DNA from: JBEHWX01 sp048498995
Lineage (GTDB): Bacteria; Bacteroidota; Ignavibacteria; OLB7
Length of the DNA: 57,486 nt
Assembly: GCA_048498995.1 (NCBI GenBank)
Contig: JBEHWX010000032.1
Span: 1-57,486 of the forward strand
Direction of reading: 5' to 3'
Shown: positions 26,801-36,056 of the stretch, in pieces
Position numbering within the stretch: the first letter of the stretch is position 1
Layout of the letters: every line of letters begins with the position of its first letter
Notes under the pieces: model-generated
Database searches by the model: none
The model's input: only the letters and a program-made list of their open reading frames with translations
What the model was told of the DNA's origin: nothing
Translations under genes and position numbers: made by a program

Positions 26801-27562
26801 AACAACATCGCCCGCTGGGACGGCACCAGGTGGAGCGGCGTCGGCAACGGCGTCAACTCCTTCGTGTATGCGATCGGCATCGGCCAGGCTGGGCAGATTT
26901 ACGCTGGCGGTGAGTTCACGATGGCCGGCGAGGTCGACGTGCGGAACATCGCCATGTTCGACGGTACCTCCTGGCAGAACCTGGCCGAGGGAATCGACGG
27001 CAAGGTCTACTCGATCACCCCCGGTCCCGGAGGGATGATGTATGTCGCCGGCGCCTTCTCCGGCGCCGGCGTGGCCGAGTCGGGCGGCATTCTCCGCTGG
27101 GACGGCGTGCGCTGGCAGGGGCTGGGAAGCGGCGTCTCGCGCGATACGTCCTATGGCTACGTCGCGGCCGTCGGCATCGTGGGGAACGATGTCTACGTGG
27201 GGGGCAACTTCACGCTGGCCGGTGGGCGTACGTCGCTCTTCTTCGGCCGCTGGAACGCCTCGTTCAGCGCCGTTCCCTACGCGCCGCGGATCCGCGCCGA
27301 CGGCGCGGGCATCGCGCAGAACCAGCCGAACCCGGTGCGCGAGGAGACCAGCTTCGTCTTCGATCTGCGCACTGGAGGCATGACGTCGCTGAAGATCTAT
27401 GACATGAGCGGCGTCGAGGTGGCCACCGTGGCCGATGAGATGATGAGCCCCGGGGAGCATCGTCTGGCATGGCGCCCGCTCGATCTGCCGAACGGCGTCT
27501 ACGTCTACCGACTCCGCCAGGGTGAGAGCGTGATCTCGCGCACCCTCGTCGTCTGCCGCTGA
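23819..27562 (+). CDS. Giant secreted Kelch-like propeller protein, 21 repeats, T9SS sorting domain (array gene 1)
   Basis: The 1,247-residue protein starts at ATG 23819 with a signal peptide (RLVWFATVLAGLFVV, then HTYAQ). From about residue 100 to 1,150 it is built from repeats of the type VYVGGRFTVAGG...NNVVRWD...W..LG. I count 21 GG-F cores, from VYVGGRFTVAGG to VYVGGNFTLAGG. The GG doublet, a W/Y-D-P/G element and a Trp five to seven residues later resemble Kelch blades. Twenty-one fits three seven-bladed propellers. The C-terminal 80 residues (IAQNQPNPVREETSF, IYDMSGVEV, LPNGVYVYRL) are a T9SS type A sorting domain. It is the first and largest of eight tandem paralogs. Without catalytic motifs, binding or surface-structure roles are inferred. 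Ligand unknown. Confidence 0.9.
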   Translation: MILWRRLVWFATVLAGLFVVTFHTYAQSVATNGIATPIEEQLNPDGSLKLGNGFNGSLDPRGWEMTTAPDGSPRFVRSTGGKERGGLLTVPGDEGWDLRFGPAGVNGVVYTVAVSGSDVYVGGRFTVAGGISANNVVRWDSQNRTWNQLGRPDANGVGGAMWAGHGTVNVICVVGDNVYVGGIFESAGDQYIEGIGRWNRTSNEWFGLGSGINNYLEPSGTSRGGDVYAIIPRGSDLIVAGRFFKAGSERIGNVARWDGTRWYSLGAAGDSTNGHIYAVALYNNEIYIGGLFSQLGTQSISNMAHFNVSTNKWSAVDGAPDSTVYAMATADNLLYVGGAFKNAGGKLVNRIATWNGSTWSTLGTAPAAAGDSDYVRVIIPTNNGVVVGGSFDRMGGLIANNVARWSNASWFTLGQGVAGESRTVYALAAAGPKVYGGGSFYSAGTIAARNVALWDSTEWKPLTEYDDPGINRNGTNRGVYAVVLRGSDVYLGGDFTMAGGRPANYVARWNSVTNTWSSLGTGIGGPAPFVRSMAFKGDTLFVGGIFTKAGDQDATGIAKWDGTRWLPVGGGVGGPNPFVFAMAGSGNDLYVAGAFTQAGGTSANRIAKWDGNGWSTLGEGVASDGYSYITSIALSGTDLYVGGDFTRAGSSQASRVAKWSGGTWSGLGSGVNAQVSAVGVGPQGVYVGGDFTSAGSAAVRYFARWSGTAWEAVGTFDGPVRSIEVGPSGDLILGGEFSMVDGTNARGLVSRVGSAWRPFGVSISNGVNGPVRAIALNTQYIYTGGEFSVAGGVRANNIAQWDGNVFSALGSDPASGLTGPVLAIAVRDSSVYVGGTFTSVGGLSTSGIARWTGHTWARVGGGFVGSVRALVFAPNGDLYAGGDIAKAEGKDVHGIAVWNGTTWEAVGGGVGGSFPVINAMAVAGDYLYVGGRFSTAGDQTAHRIARWSLSGRTWLPVGDGIGGSSDFTFVTAMAARNDTVFVGGSFPSAGGVPVNNIARWDGTRWSGVGNGVNSFVYAIGIGQAGQIYAGGEFTMAGEVDVRNIAMFDGTSWQNLAEGIDGKVYSITPGPGGMMYVAGAFSGAGVAESGGILRWDGVRWQGLGSGVSRDTSYGYVAAVGIVGNDVYVGGNFTLAGGRTSLFFGRWNASFSAVPYAPRIRADGAGIAQNQPNPVREETSFVFDLRTGGMTSLKIYDMSGVEVATVADEMMSPGEHRLAWRPLDLPNGVYVYRLRQGESVISRTLVVCR

Positions 27563-27700
27563 TCCGGTGGCAACGCCGGTCCGGGCGCGCCGCCGGTTCG
27601 AGCGCGCCGTCGATTTCGACGCATGGGCCCTCCGCGCCAGCGGGGCCCCGCGCCGCGATCGCCCCCGGCTCATAGTATCCGATCGCGGAGCATCGTGACC

Positions 27701-30340
27701 ATGAGATTTCACCCCGTCATCATGGCTGTTCTGGCGATCGTCGCTCTGGCCGCGGAGGCCGGCGCGATGATCCCGCCGCCACTTCGAGCGCCCGGGAACG
27801 CCCGAGGCGCGCACGGCTCCGTTCCGCGCCGATGGCTCCCTGGTCTTCGGCTCGCCGACTCGGTGATGCCCGGCACCTGGGACGATCGCTTCGACGACCC
27901 TGGTCCCGACGGCACCGTGTTCGCGATGGCGAGGATCGGTCGGGATCTCTACGTCGGCGGCGAGTTCGAGCATGTCGGCAATGTCCTGGCCCACAACATC
28001 GCCCGCTGGGATGGTCTGCGATGGCATTCCCTCGGCCAGGGGGAGAACAACGGCGTCAACCGCGCCGTGACCGCGCTGCTGGCCGATGGCGATTCCCTCT
28101 TCGTCGGCGGGCAGTTCGACCATGCCGGCGCCCTGGTCACCAACAACCTGGCGATATGGCGTCCGGCCGGCGGAAGCTGGGGGCGCTTCGGCGGCGGGAT
28201 GACCGGCGACGCCGATGCCGGGATCTGGGACATGTGCCGGGTGGGGGAGAGCATCTACATCGCCGGGAAGTTCAATGCCGCCCCGAGCAAGATCGCCAAC
28301 AACATCGTCCGCTGGGACGGCGCCACCTGGACCCGCCTCGGCTCCGGGCTCAACGGACATGTCTCGACGCTGGCCGTCAGCGATGGTCGCTATCTCTACG
28401 CCGGCGGGAAGTTCACCAACGCCGGCGGCGTCCCGGTGAGGAATCTCGCCGTCTACGACCTGGTCAACGGAACCTGGGCCGATGTCGGCGGCGGCGTCGA
28501 CAGCCTGGTCGGCGCCATCGCTATACGTGGCAACGATCTGTTCGTTGGGGGACACTTCTGGGAGGCGGGGAGCCGGAAGATCAAGAATCTGGCGATCTGG
28601 AATCGGGCAAGCCTGACCTGGACGGCGTTCCCGCTCGAGATCACGCGCCCTCCGCTGGTCAGTCCGAGGCTCGATCCCGCCGTGGTCAACTCCCTGGTGA
28701 TCGACGGCTCGAAGCTGTACATCGGCGGCATCTTCAGAATGGGGCCGCTCGATGAGTACGACTACTGCCACGACAGCATCAGCGCGCTCGTGCGCTGGGA
28801 TCTGGACCACGAGACGATGGAGCGCCTGGGGGTGAGCTGTGTCGCGTTCGACCACATGCTCACCGAGGTCAACACGATGATGCTCGATGACGGGCTGCTC
28901 TATTTCGGTGGACGGTTCCCGCTGATCGATGGCTACGAGTCCCCCGGACTCGGCGCGCTCCGCCTGGCCGACGAACGATGGATCTCGTTCGGTTCCGGCG
29001 TCAACGGCGCCAGTGGTCGCCTGTCGATCAGCACCAGAGCCGAGGCGCGCGGCCCGTATGGCCTCCGCGCGATGGCGGCCGCCGGTGAAGGGTTGATTCT
29101 CGGCGGGTATTTCACGAGCGCGGGTGGATCGTACGCACGCAACATCGCCAGATATGACGGCGGCGGCTGGCATCCGCTCGGAGACGGGCTCGGCGAGCCG
29201 GTGGTCGACAGCTCCTCGTTCATGCATCCGGATCATGTCGACGCGGTGACCCTGTTCGGCACGGACGTAATAGCCGGCGGCCGCTTCCGTCGAGCCGGCG
29301 CGGTGCCGGTGGCCAACATCGCCCGCTGGGACGGGGCGGCCTGGTCGGCGATGGGGAGCCTCGGCGCGCGCCCCTTCGACGAGGTCACCTCGGTCGTCGT
29401 GGCCCACGGAGAGCTCTTCGCCGCCGGACGCGCTCCCGACTCCACCGGACGTGTCGCCCGCTGGACCGGAAGCGATTTCGAGATCGTCGGCACCTTCGAT
29501 GATACCACGCTCGTGCTCGCCGTCGCCGGCGACGCGCTCTACGCCTGCGGATCGTTCACGCGGATCGACGGCGCGGCCGCGCATGCCCTGGCGCGCTACG
29601 AACCGGCCACGCGAAGCTGGCGTCCGCTGGATCTCGAGGTGGATGGCCGCATCTCGGCGATCGTGGAGCATGAGGGAAAGCTCTACGTCGGCGGATCATT
29701 TTCGATGCTCAACGGAGCGCCGGCGGCGTCGATGGCGATGTGGGACGGCGAGGTCTGGTCGCCGATGGGGGAGGAGCTCGGGCGTGGATCGGTCGATGCC
29801 CTCGCCGTTCTCGATGGACATCTCTATGCCGGCGGCGGCTTCGACATCAACCGCGGAGCCGGGCCCGCGTTCGTGGCGATGTGGGATGGCGCGCGGTGGC
29901 GGCAGCTCGATCGGGGGCTGGATGGACCCGTGAGGGCGCTCGTGCCGCTTGGAAGCTATCTGGTGATGGCCGGGGACTTCACGCAGGCGGGCCTGGTCCG
30001 CGCCCATTATCTGACGCGCTGGCTGCCGACCCCGGTCGGAACGCCCGCGGCGGTTCGGGAGGAGCGGATCGTTGCCGGCTCATCGATCCGCCTCGGCGTC
30101 GCTCCGAATCCCGCCTCCTCGCGGATCGAGGTGGAGGTGCGGTTGAAGCACGCATCGACGGTAACGCTCGAGATCCACGACGCGACCGGCCGACGCGTGC
30201 TCGCGATTCCCGCCATCGAGCTCGAGGCCGGCTTGCGGAAGATCAGTTGCGATGTCGGCGGGCTCCCCTCGGGGCGTTACGACTGCCGCGTCACGAGCGC
30301 CGATGGCGTCGCGTCCATGCCGCTGGTCATCACGCGTTAG
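27701..30340 (+). CDS. Secreted Kelch-like propeller protein, 14 repeats, T9SS sorting domain (array gene 2)
   Basis: The 879-residue protein starts at ATG 27701, 138 bp after gene 1, with a signal peptide (VIMAVLAIVALAAEAGA). A short IPPPLRAP linker leads to a conserved entry segment (ADSVMPGTWDDRF). I count 14 repeat cores from LYVGGEFEHVGN to LVMAGDFTQAGL. Repeat 6 (LYIGGIFRMGPLDEYDYC) carries an insertion and repeat 10 (LFAAGRAPDSTGRVARW) is shortened; both oddities recur at the same places in genes 3-5. The sorting domain begins near LGVAPNPASSRIEV and ends LPSGRYDCRVTSADG. Two seven-bladed propellers are inferred. Confidence 0.88.
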   Translation: MRFHPVIMAVLAIVALAAEAGAMIPPPLRAPGNARGAHGSVPRRWLPGLRLADSVMPGTWDDRFDDPGPDGTVFAMARIGRDLYVGGEFEHVGNVLAHNIARWDGLRWHSLGQGENNGVNRAVTALLADGDSLFVGGQFDHAGALVTNNLAIWRPAGGSWGRFGGGMTGDADAGIWDMCRVGESIYIAGKFNAAPSKIANNIVRWDGATWTRLGSGLNGHVSTLAVSDGRYLYAGGKFTNAGGVPVRNLAVYDLVNGTWADVGGGVDSLVGAIAIRGNDLFVGGHFWEAGSRKIKNLAIWNRASLTWTAFPLEITRPPLVSPRLDPAVVNSLVIDGSKLYIGGIFRMGPLDEYDYCHDSISALVRWDLDHETMERLGVSCVAFDHMLTEVNTMMLDDGLLYFGGRFPLIDGYESPGLGALRLADERWISFGSGVNGASGRLSISTRAEARGPYGLRAMAAAGEGLILGGYFTSAGGSYARNIARYDGGGWHPLGDGLGEPVVDSSSFMHPDHVDAVTLFGTDVIAGGRFRRAGAVPVANIARWDGAAWSAMGSLGARPFDEVTSVVVAHGELFAAGRAPDSTGRVARWTGSDFEIVGTFDDTTLVLAVAGDALYACGSFTRIDGAAAHALARYEPATRSWRPLDLEVDGRISAIVEHEGKLYVGGSFSMLNGAPAASMAMWDGEVWSPMGEELGRGSVDALAVLDGHLYAGGGFDINRGAGPAFVAMWDGARWRQLDRGLDGPVRALVPLGSYLVMAGDFTQAGLVRAHYLTRWLPTPVGTPAAVREERIVAGSSIRLGVAPNPASSRIEVEVRLKHASTVTLEIHDATGRRVLAIPAIELEAGLRKISCDVGGLPSGRYDCRVTSADGVASMPLVITR

Positions 30341-30410
30341 CTCGCCGGCCGGTGGGCGATGCCGGTGCCCCGCCTCGAATGTCAGATCATGGTGACGAAG
30401 TGAGTTGTTC

Positions 30411-33107
30411 ATGAGTCCTTGCCGACAGATATCAGTGCCCACGGCGATGATCAGGGGAGCCTTCCTGCTTCTCCTGTTCGGGATGATGGCCGCCGAAGCG
30501 CTCGCCGTCATTCCGCCATCGCTGCGGACCTGGGAGCCGCCGCGGGCGCCATCCTCCGGCCGTTCCTCCGCCGGTGCTCCGGCCTGGCCGCTGAGCCGCC
30601 TGGCCGACTCCGTGCTCAAGGGGGCCTGGGATACCCGGTTCGATCCTCCCGGTCCCGACGGCGAAGTCTACGCGGTGGCCAGGCTCGGCACCGATATCTA
30701 CATCGGCGGCGATTTCCAGCGCATCGGCAACGTGCGGGCAAACCACATCGCCCGCTGGGATGGACGCGCCTGGCATTCGCTCGGAGATGGACCGACCAAC
30801 GGTGTCTCCCGTCTGGTGACCGCGCTGTTCGCTGACGGAGATTCGTTGTTCGTGGGCGGTCAGTTCGACGAGGCCGGGGATCTGCGGGTGAACAATCTCG
30901 CCGTCTGGCGTCCGGCCAGCCGAAGCTGGGCCAAGGTCGGCTCTGGGCTGAGCGGTGATGACAACTCCGTGGTGACGACGTTTCTCCGGAACGGAAAGAA
31001 TCTCTACGTGGGCGGGCGGTTCTCCTCCGCCTCGACGCTTCTGGCCAACAACATCGCCTGCTGGGATGGCAGTCGCTGGTCGCGCCTGAGCTCCGGGGTG
31101 AACGGCATCGTCGCCGCGCTGGCGGTGAGCCAGGACAGGTTCCTGTACGTCGGCGGGCTCTTCACGACCGCGGGGACCACGAAGGTGCGGAACCTCGCGG
31201 TATGGGACGTGCAGTTGGCCGCGTGGTCGGATGTCGGGGGCGGGGGAACCGACAGCATCGTCGGAGCCCTGGCGGTGCGCGACCGGAATGTCTATGTCGG
31301 CGGCCGGTTCTACGAGGCAGGCGGCGTTGCGGTCAATCAGCTTGCGATCTACAACGAGGCGAGCCGGAACTGGTCGCCGTTTCCCCTGAAGATTTCGCGC
31401 CCCCCCTTCGGCGACGGCGGATACGATCCGGCGACGGTATACGACCTGGAGATCGACGGCCCGATCCTCTACGTGGGGGGCATCCTCCGGATGGGGCGCG
31501 AGCTGGGCGTGTTCTTCACCGATTCGGCGAGCGGTGTCCTCCGGTGGAACCTCGACAGGAACGGACTGGAGCCGGTGGGCCTCGGCGTGGTCAACTTCAA
31601 CAACGAGACGATGCCGAAGGTGAACGACCTTCGCCTGGCCGATGGCATGCTCTACGTTGGCGGCGCGTTCACGATGGCCGGGAGCTACGAGGCGCCGAAC
31701 GTGGCGGCCATGCGACTTTCGGACGCGCGCTGGGTCTCGTTCGGGCCGGGCGTCGACGGCACCTCCGGCAAGCTCGATACCGGGCGTACCCCGGCGCCCC
31801 GTGATCCGTTCGGCCTCCGGGCGATGCTGGTCTCCGGCAACGATGTGTACGTCGGCGGCTATATCTCCAGCGCGGCCGGCGTTCCCAGTAGAAACATCAT
31901 CCGCTGGGATGGCAGCCAGTGGCACCCGCTCGGCGATGGCGTCGGCGACATGATCCGGGACCGGGTCGACTTCGAGTATCCGGACCATGTCAACGCGATC
32001 GCGCGGATGGGAAGCGATCTGATCGTCGGCGGCAGCTTCACGGTCGCCAGCGGCCTGCCGGTGGGGAACATCGCCCGCTGGAACGGCACCGCGTGGTCGG
32101 CCATGGGGAGCACCGCCTCACCGGTATTCAACGGCGTCACCTCGTTGGCCATGATCGGCGGGCAGCTCTACGCCGCCGGCGTCGTTCCCGGCCCGCTGGG
32201 ACGCGTGGCCCGCTGGAATGGCAGCGACTTCGAGCTGATCGGCACCTTCGACGACTCCGTGCACGTGATCGCCGAGGTCGATGGAAAACTCTACGCCGGC
32301 GGCGCGTTCGACAGCGTCGGCGGGGCTTCGGCGCCCTATCTCGCGGTGTACGATCCGGCAACGGGGCTCTGGAGTCCGGCCGGCGTTGAGCTCGACGGCG
32401 CGGTCCGCGCCATGGTGGCCGATCGCGGCAGGCTCTACGTCGGCGGCGGCTTCATGCATGTCAACGGCGCCGATGCCGCGCTGATGGCGCAATGGGATGG
32501 CGAGGTCTGGTCCGGCATGGGACACGATCTCAGAGGATCCTCCGCGTTCTACCGCGCCAACGTGTACGCACTGGCGATGCACGAGGGACGGCTCTACGTC
32601 GGCGGCGGCTTCAGCCCGAACGAGGAGTCGACGGTGGCCTATCTCGGCATGTGGGACGGCTCGAGCTGGGTTCAGGTCGACGGCGGCATGGACAACCGCG
32701 TGATGGCGCTGGCCTCGCAGGATGATCGCCTGCTGGTGGCCGGGGACTTCACCCAGGCCGGGTCGGTTCAGGCGCACTACTTCACCCGCTTCAAGGTCGG
32801 CGCCGAGCAGTCGCGCGTGATCGCCGGACTTGCCGAGGTCATGACCGCGGTTCGTCTTGGAGAGCCGGTTCCGAACCCTGCGACCGGCCTCGTGAGCGTG
32901 AGTCTGGAGCTTGGGAGCGCGATGCAGGTGCGGGCCGAGCTGTACGATGCGTTGGGACGCCGCGTTGCCGCGCTTGCCGACGGTCGCCGCGAGGCGGGGC
33001 AGGCGACGATCGAGGCGGAGGTGGGGGAGCTGCCGGCCGGGATGTATCTGATCCGCGTGACCACGCCATCCGGCGTCTCGACCCGCTCGATCGCGGTTGC
33101 GCGATGA
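30411..33107 (+). CDS. Secreted Kelch-like propeller protein, 14 repeats, T9SS sorting domain (array gene 3)
   Basis: The product is 898 residues from ATG 30411 (a TTG at 30405 and an ATG at 30447 are alternatives), with signal peptide MIRGAFLLLLFGMMAAEALA. The linker IPPSLRTWEPPRAPSS and entry segment LADSVLKGAWDTRFDPPGP are shared with genes 4 and 5. I count 14 repeats from IYIGGDFQRIGN to LLVAGDFTQAGS, with the repeat-6 insertion (LYVGGILRMGRELGVFF) and the short repeat 10 (LYAAGVVPGPLGRVARW). Its last 390 bp before the final sorting-domain strands are almost identical to gene 4. The T9SS domain spans about the last 75 residues (GEPVPNPATGLVSVSLEL, YDALGRRVAAL, LPAGMYLIRV). It follows gene 2 by 70 bp. 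Confidence 0.88.
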   Translation: MSPCRQISVPTAMIRGAFLLLLFGMMAAEALAVIPPSLRTWEPPRAPSSGRSSAGAPAWPLSRLADSVLKGAWDTRFDPPGPDGEVYAVARLGTDIYIGGDFQRIGNVRANHIARWDGRAWHSLGDGPTNGVSRLVTALFADGDSLFVGGQFDEAGDLRVNNLAVWRPASRSWAKVGSGLSGDDNSVVTTFLRNGKNLYVGGRFSSASTLLANNIACWDGSRWSRLSSGVNGIVAALAVSQDRFLYVGGLFTTAGTTKVRNLAVWDVQLAAWSDVGGGGTDSIVGALAVRDRNVYVGGRFYEAGGVAVNQLAIYNEASRNWSPFPLKISRPPFGDGGYDPATVYDLEIDGPILYVGGILRMGRELGVFFTDSASGVLRWNLDRNGLEPVGLGVVNFNNETMPKVNDLRLADGMLYVGGAFTMAGSYEAPNVAAMRLSDARWVSFGPGVDGTSGKLDTGRTPAPRDPFGLRAMLVSGNDVYVGGYISSAAGVPSRNIIRWDGSQWHPLGDGVGDMIRDRVDFEYPDHVNAIARMGSDLIVGGSFTVASGLPVGNIARWNGTAWSAMGSTASPVFNGVTSLAMIGGQLYAAGVVPGPLGRVARWNGSDFELIGTFDDSVHVIAEVDGKLYAGGAFDSVGGASAPYLAVYDPATGLWSPAGVELDGAVRAMVADRGRLYVGGGFMHVNGADAALMAQWDGEVWSGMGHDLRGSSAFYRANVYALAMHEGRLYVGGGFSPNEESTVAYLGMWDGSSWVQVDGGMDNRVMALASQDDRLLVAGDFTQAGSVQAHYFTRFKVGAEQSRVIAGLAEVMTAVRLGEPVPNPATGLVSVSLELGSAMQVRAELYDALGRRVAALADGRREAGQATIEAEVGELPAGMYLIRVTTPSGVSTRSIAVAR

Positions 33108-33212
33108 TGCCGAGGCAATGCGGCGCATCGAGGACGTATCCGGATCCGGCGAGATGATGGATCGACATCCTTTCGGGATGCCGGTCATGGACCTGATTTC
33201 CGGAGAGATGCG

Positions 33213-35963
33213 ATGTTCGATGTTTTCACACCCCGATCGTTCGTCGTGCCGCGCGCGCTGGCGGCCCGCCTCTGGCTGCTTCCGCTGCTGATGGTCGCGG
33301 TCATCGCGCATGCCGGCGCGGTGATACCGCCGTGGATGCGTACCTGGGAGCCGCCCCGGCCCACATCCACCGGCTCGTCCGGCCGTTCCGCGTCCGATGC
33401 TCCGGCCTGGCTGCCGAATCGCGCGGCCGACTCCGTGCTCAAGGGAGCCTGGGATACCCGCTTCGACCCCTCCGGCCCCGACGGTCAGGTGTATGCGGTG
33501 GCCCGGCTCGGGAGCGATGTGTATGTCGGCGGCGACTTCACGCGCATCGGCAACGTGCTGGCCAACCACATCGCCCGCTGGGACGGCCGTGCATGGCACG
33601 CGCTGGGTGATGGGCCGACCAACGGCGTCTCACGCCTGGTGACCGCGCTGCTGGCCGATGGAGATTCGCTCTTCGTGGGCGGCCAGTTCGACCAGGCCGG
33701 GGATCTGCCGGTGAGCAACCTCGCGGTCTGGCGTCCGGGCAGCGGCAGCTGGGGCAAGGTCGGCCCAGGCAACGGCATGAGCGGGGATGACAATTCGCTC
33801 GTCACGACGCTGTTGCGTCGTGGGAAGAATCTATACGTGGCGGGCCGCTTCTCGGCCGCCTCGACCCTCCTGGCCAACAACGTCGCCTGTTGGGACGGAA
33901 GCCGGTGGTCACGCTTCGGCGCCGGGATCAACGGGATCGTGACGGCGCTCGCGGTGAGTCAGGATCGCTACCTGTATCTGGGCGGACTCTTCACCAGGGC
34001 GGGGAGCACGCCGGTACGGAACCTGGCGGTGTTGGACCTTCAGTCGGAGACCTGGTCGGATGTCGGGGGCGGCACCGACAGCATCGTCGGCGCGATCGCG
34101 GCTCGCGATGGCAAGGTCTATGTCGGCGGCCATTTCCTCACGGCCGGAAGTGCCCCCGTTCGTCACCTCGCGGTCTACGACGAGGCAGCCCGCACCTGGG
34201 CTGCCTTTCCGCTGTGGTTGACACGCTTGCCGCCGGGCGTCGGCGGCTACGATCCGGCGGCGGTCTACGATCTGATGATCGATGGCCGGTATCTCTATAT
34301 TGGTGGCTTCTTCAAGGTAGCCCGGGTCATCCCCTATGCCATGGCCGGTGATGGAGCCGCGTTCGTGCGATGGAATCTCGACTCGGCGCGTCCCGATATG
34401 CCGGGGCTCGGCATGACGAACCTCAACGATGAGACCGCCCCACGTGCAAACAGCATCGTGATCGCCGATGGCATGCTCTACGTGTGCGGGCTCTTCACGA
34501 TGGCCGGCGGTTATGAGGCGTCGAATGTCGCGATGATGAGGCTCTCGGATGACCGGTGGATGTCGCTCGGACCGAGCATCAACGGATCGTCCGGCAAAGT
34601 CGTCGTCGGGCCCACGCCGGCCAAGCGTGATCCCTACGGCCTCCGGACGCTGGCGGTCTCGGGGGAGAATGTCTACGTCGGCGGAAATTTCTCGACCGCC
34701 GGCGGCGTCCCCAGCCGGAGCATCGCCCGATGGGATGGCGCGGCGTGGCACCCGCTCGGCGATGGCGTCGGACGTCCGGTGGACGACGTGACGTTGTTCC
34801 TGCAGCCGGATCATGTCAACGCGATCGCGCTGATGGGGAGCGATCTGTTCGCCGGCGGCAGCTTCACGGTGGCCGGCGGCGTTCCGGTGTCTGGCATCGC
34901 ACGGTTCAACGGCGGCGCGTGGTCGGCGATGGAGAGCACGAGCAGTCCCACGTTCTCCGGCGTTACCTCGATGGCCACGCTCGGAACGGATCTGTACGTG
35001 GCCGGCGTCGACCCCGGAAGCGATCTCGAGACCGGTCCCCACGGCCGGGTGGCTCGCTGGACCGGAAACGGATTCGAGGTGATCGGCGATTTCTCCGATT
35101 CCGTGCATGTCATCGCCGCCGTCGATGGCAAGCTCTACGCGGGGGGTGCCTTCGGCGCCATCTCCACGCCGGGTGGAGGTGTAACGGTGTCGTATCTGGC
35201 GGTATATGATCCGGCGACCGGACGTTGGAGCGAAGCCGGCGTCGATCTCGATGGAAGCGTCCGCGCGCTGCTCGGCGATCGTGGCAGGCTCTACGTCGGT
35301 GGCTCCTTCATGCACGTCAACGGAGCCCCGGCCGCGCTGATGGCGCAATGGGATGGCGAGGTCTGGTCCGCCATGGGACACGATCTCCGGGGAGAGAAGG
35401 AGCTGTATAGAGGGAGCGTCTACACTCTGGCGATGCACCAGGGACGGCTCTACGCCGGAGGCAGCTTCAGCCCGAACGAGGAGTCGACGGTGGCCTGCCT
35501 CGGCATGTGGGACGGCTCGAGCTGGGTTCAGGTCGACGGCGGCATGGACAACCGCGTGATGGCGCTGGCCTCGCAGGATGATCGCCTGCTGGTGGCCGGG
35601 GACTTCACCCAGGCCGGGTCGGTTCAGGCGCACTACTTCACCCGGTTCACGGTCGGCGCCGAACAGTCGCGCGTGATCGCCGGGCTTGCCGAGGTCATGA
35701 CCGCGGTTCGTCTTGGAGAGCCGGTTCCGAACCCGGCGACCGGCCGCGTGAGCGTGAGTCTGGAGCTTGGGAGCGCTATGCAGGTGCGGGCCGAGCTGTA
35801 CGATGCGTTGGGGCGTCGCGTTGCCGCGCTTGCCGACGGACGCCGCGAGGCGGGGCTGGCCACGATCGAGGCGGATCTGAGGGGACTTCCGGCCGGGATG
35901 TATCTGATCCGTGTCGTGACCCCAGCGGGAGCCGCGACCCGATCGGTGACTGTACTCGAATAA
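33213..35963 (+). CDS. Secreted Kelch-like propeller protein, 14 repeats, T9SS sorting domain (array gene 4)
   Basis: The product is 916 residues from ATG 33213, which has a GGAGAG Shine-Dalgarno, and a signal peptide (LWLLPLLMVAVIAHAGA). Linker IPPWMRTWEPPRPTS and 14 repeats follow, from VYVGGDFTRIGN to LLVAGDFTQAGS. Repeat 6 (LYIGGFFKVARVIPYAMAG) and repeat 10 (LYVAGVDPGSDLETGPHG) again deviate from consensus, and repeat 11 (LYAGGAFGAISTPGGG) has a small insertion. The T9SS domain (GEPVPNPATGRVSVSLEL, LPAGMYLIRV) is nearly identical to that of gene 3. This is the clearest sign of recent duplication or gene conversion in the array. 105 bp separate it from gene 3. Confidence 0.88.
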   Translation: MFDVFTPRSFVVPRALAARLWLLPLLMVAVIAHAGAVIPPWMRTWEPPRPTSTGSSGRSASDAPAWLPNRAADSVLKGAWDTRFDPSGPDGQVYAVARLGSDVYVGGDFTRIGNVLANHIARWDGRAWHALGDGPTNGVSRLVTALLADGDSLFVGGQFDQAGDLPVSNLAVWRPGSGSWGKVGPGNGMSGDDNSLVTTLLRRGKNLYVAGRFSAASTLLANNVACWDGSRWSRFGAGINGIVTALAVSQDRYLYLGGLFTRAGSTPVRNLAVLDLQSETWSDVGGGTDSIVGAIAARDGKVYVGGHFLTAGSAPVRHLAVYDEAARTWAAFPLWLTRLPPGVGGYDPAAVYDLMIDGRYLYIGGFFKVARVIPYAMAGDGAAFVRWNLDSARPDMPGLGMTNLNDETAPRANSIVIADGMLYVCGLFTMAGGYEASNVAMMRLSDDRWMSLGPSINGSSGKVVVGPTPAKRDPYGLRTLAVSGENVYVGGNFSTAGGVPSRSIARWDGAAWHPLGDGVGRPVDDVTLFLQPDHVNAIALMGSDLFAGGSFTVAGGVPVSGIARFNGGAWSAMESTSSPTFSGVTSMATLGTDLYVAGVDPGSDLETGPHGRVARWTGNGFEVIGDFSDSVHVIAAVDGKLYAGGAFGAISTPGGGVTVSYLAVYDPATGRWSEAGVDLDGSVRALLGDRGRLYVGGSFMHVNGAPAALMAQWDGEVWSAMGHDLRGEKELYRGSVYTLAMHQGRLYAGGSFSPNEESTVACLGMWDGSSWVQVDGGMDNRVMALASQDDRLLVAGDFTQAGSVQAHYFTRFTVGAEQSRVIAGLAEVMTAVRLGEPVPNPATGRVSVSLELGSAMQVRAELYDALGRRVAALADGRREAGLATIEADLRGLPAGMYLIRVVTPAGAATRSVTVLE

Positions 35964-36056
35964 CGGGATGCCGCCGTTCGTGCCGGACTGCCGTCCGGCG
36001 AAAAGAAATAGGCTGTGTCCCTTGATCGGAAGCTGATTGTGGGGGAGATTCCCGGA

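Noticed and set aside
27580..27605. GGTTCGAG-type sequence resembling a tRNA T-loop
   Set aside because: No matching acceptor stem or anticodon arm could be folded around it; no tRNA or rRNA gene was found in the window.
23618..29671. Very long open frame on the minus strand opposite array genes 1 and 2 (about 2,000 codons)
   Set aside because: It is antisense to clear propeller genes. Its His/Asp/Ala/Gly-rich composition is the mirror of GC-rich codons, and it has no recognisable domains.
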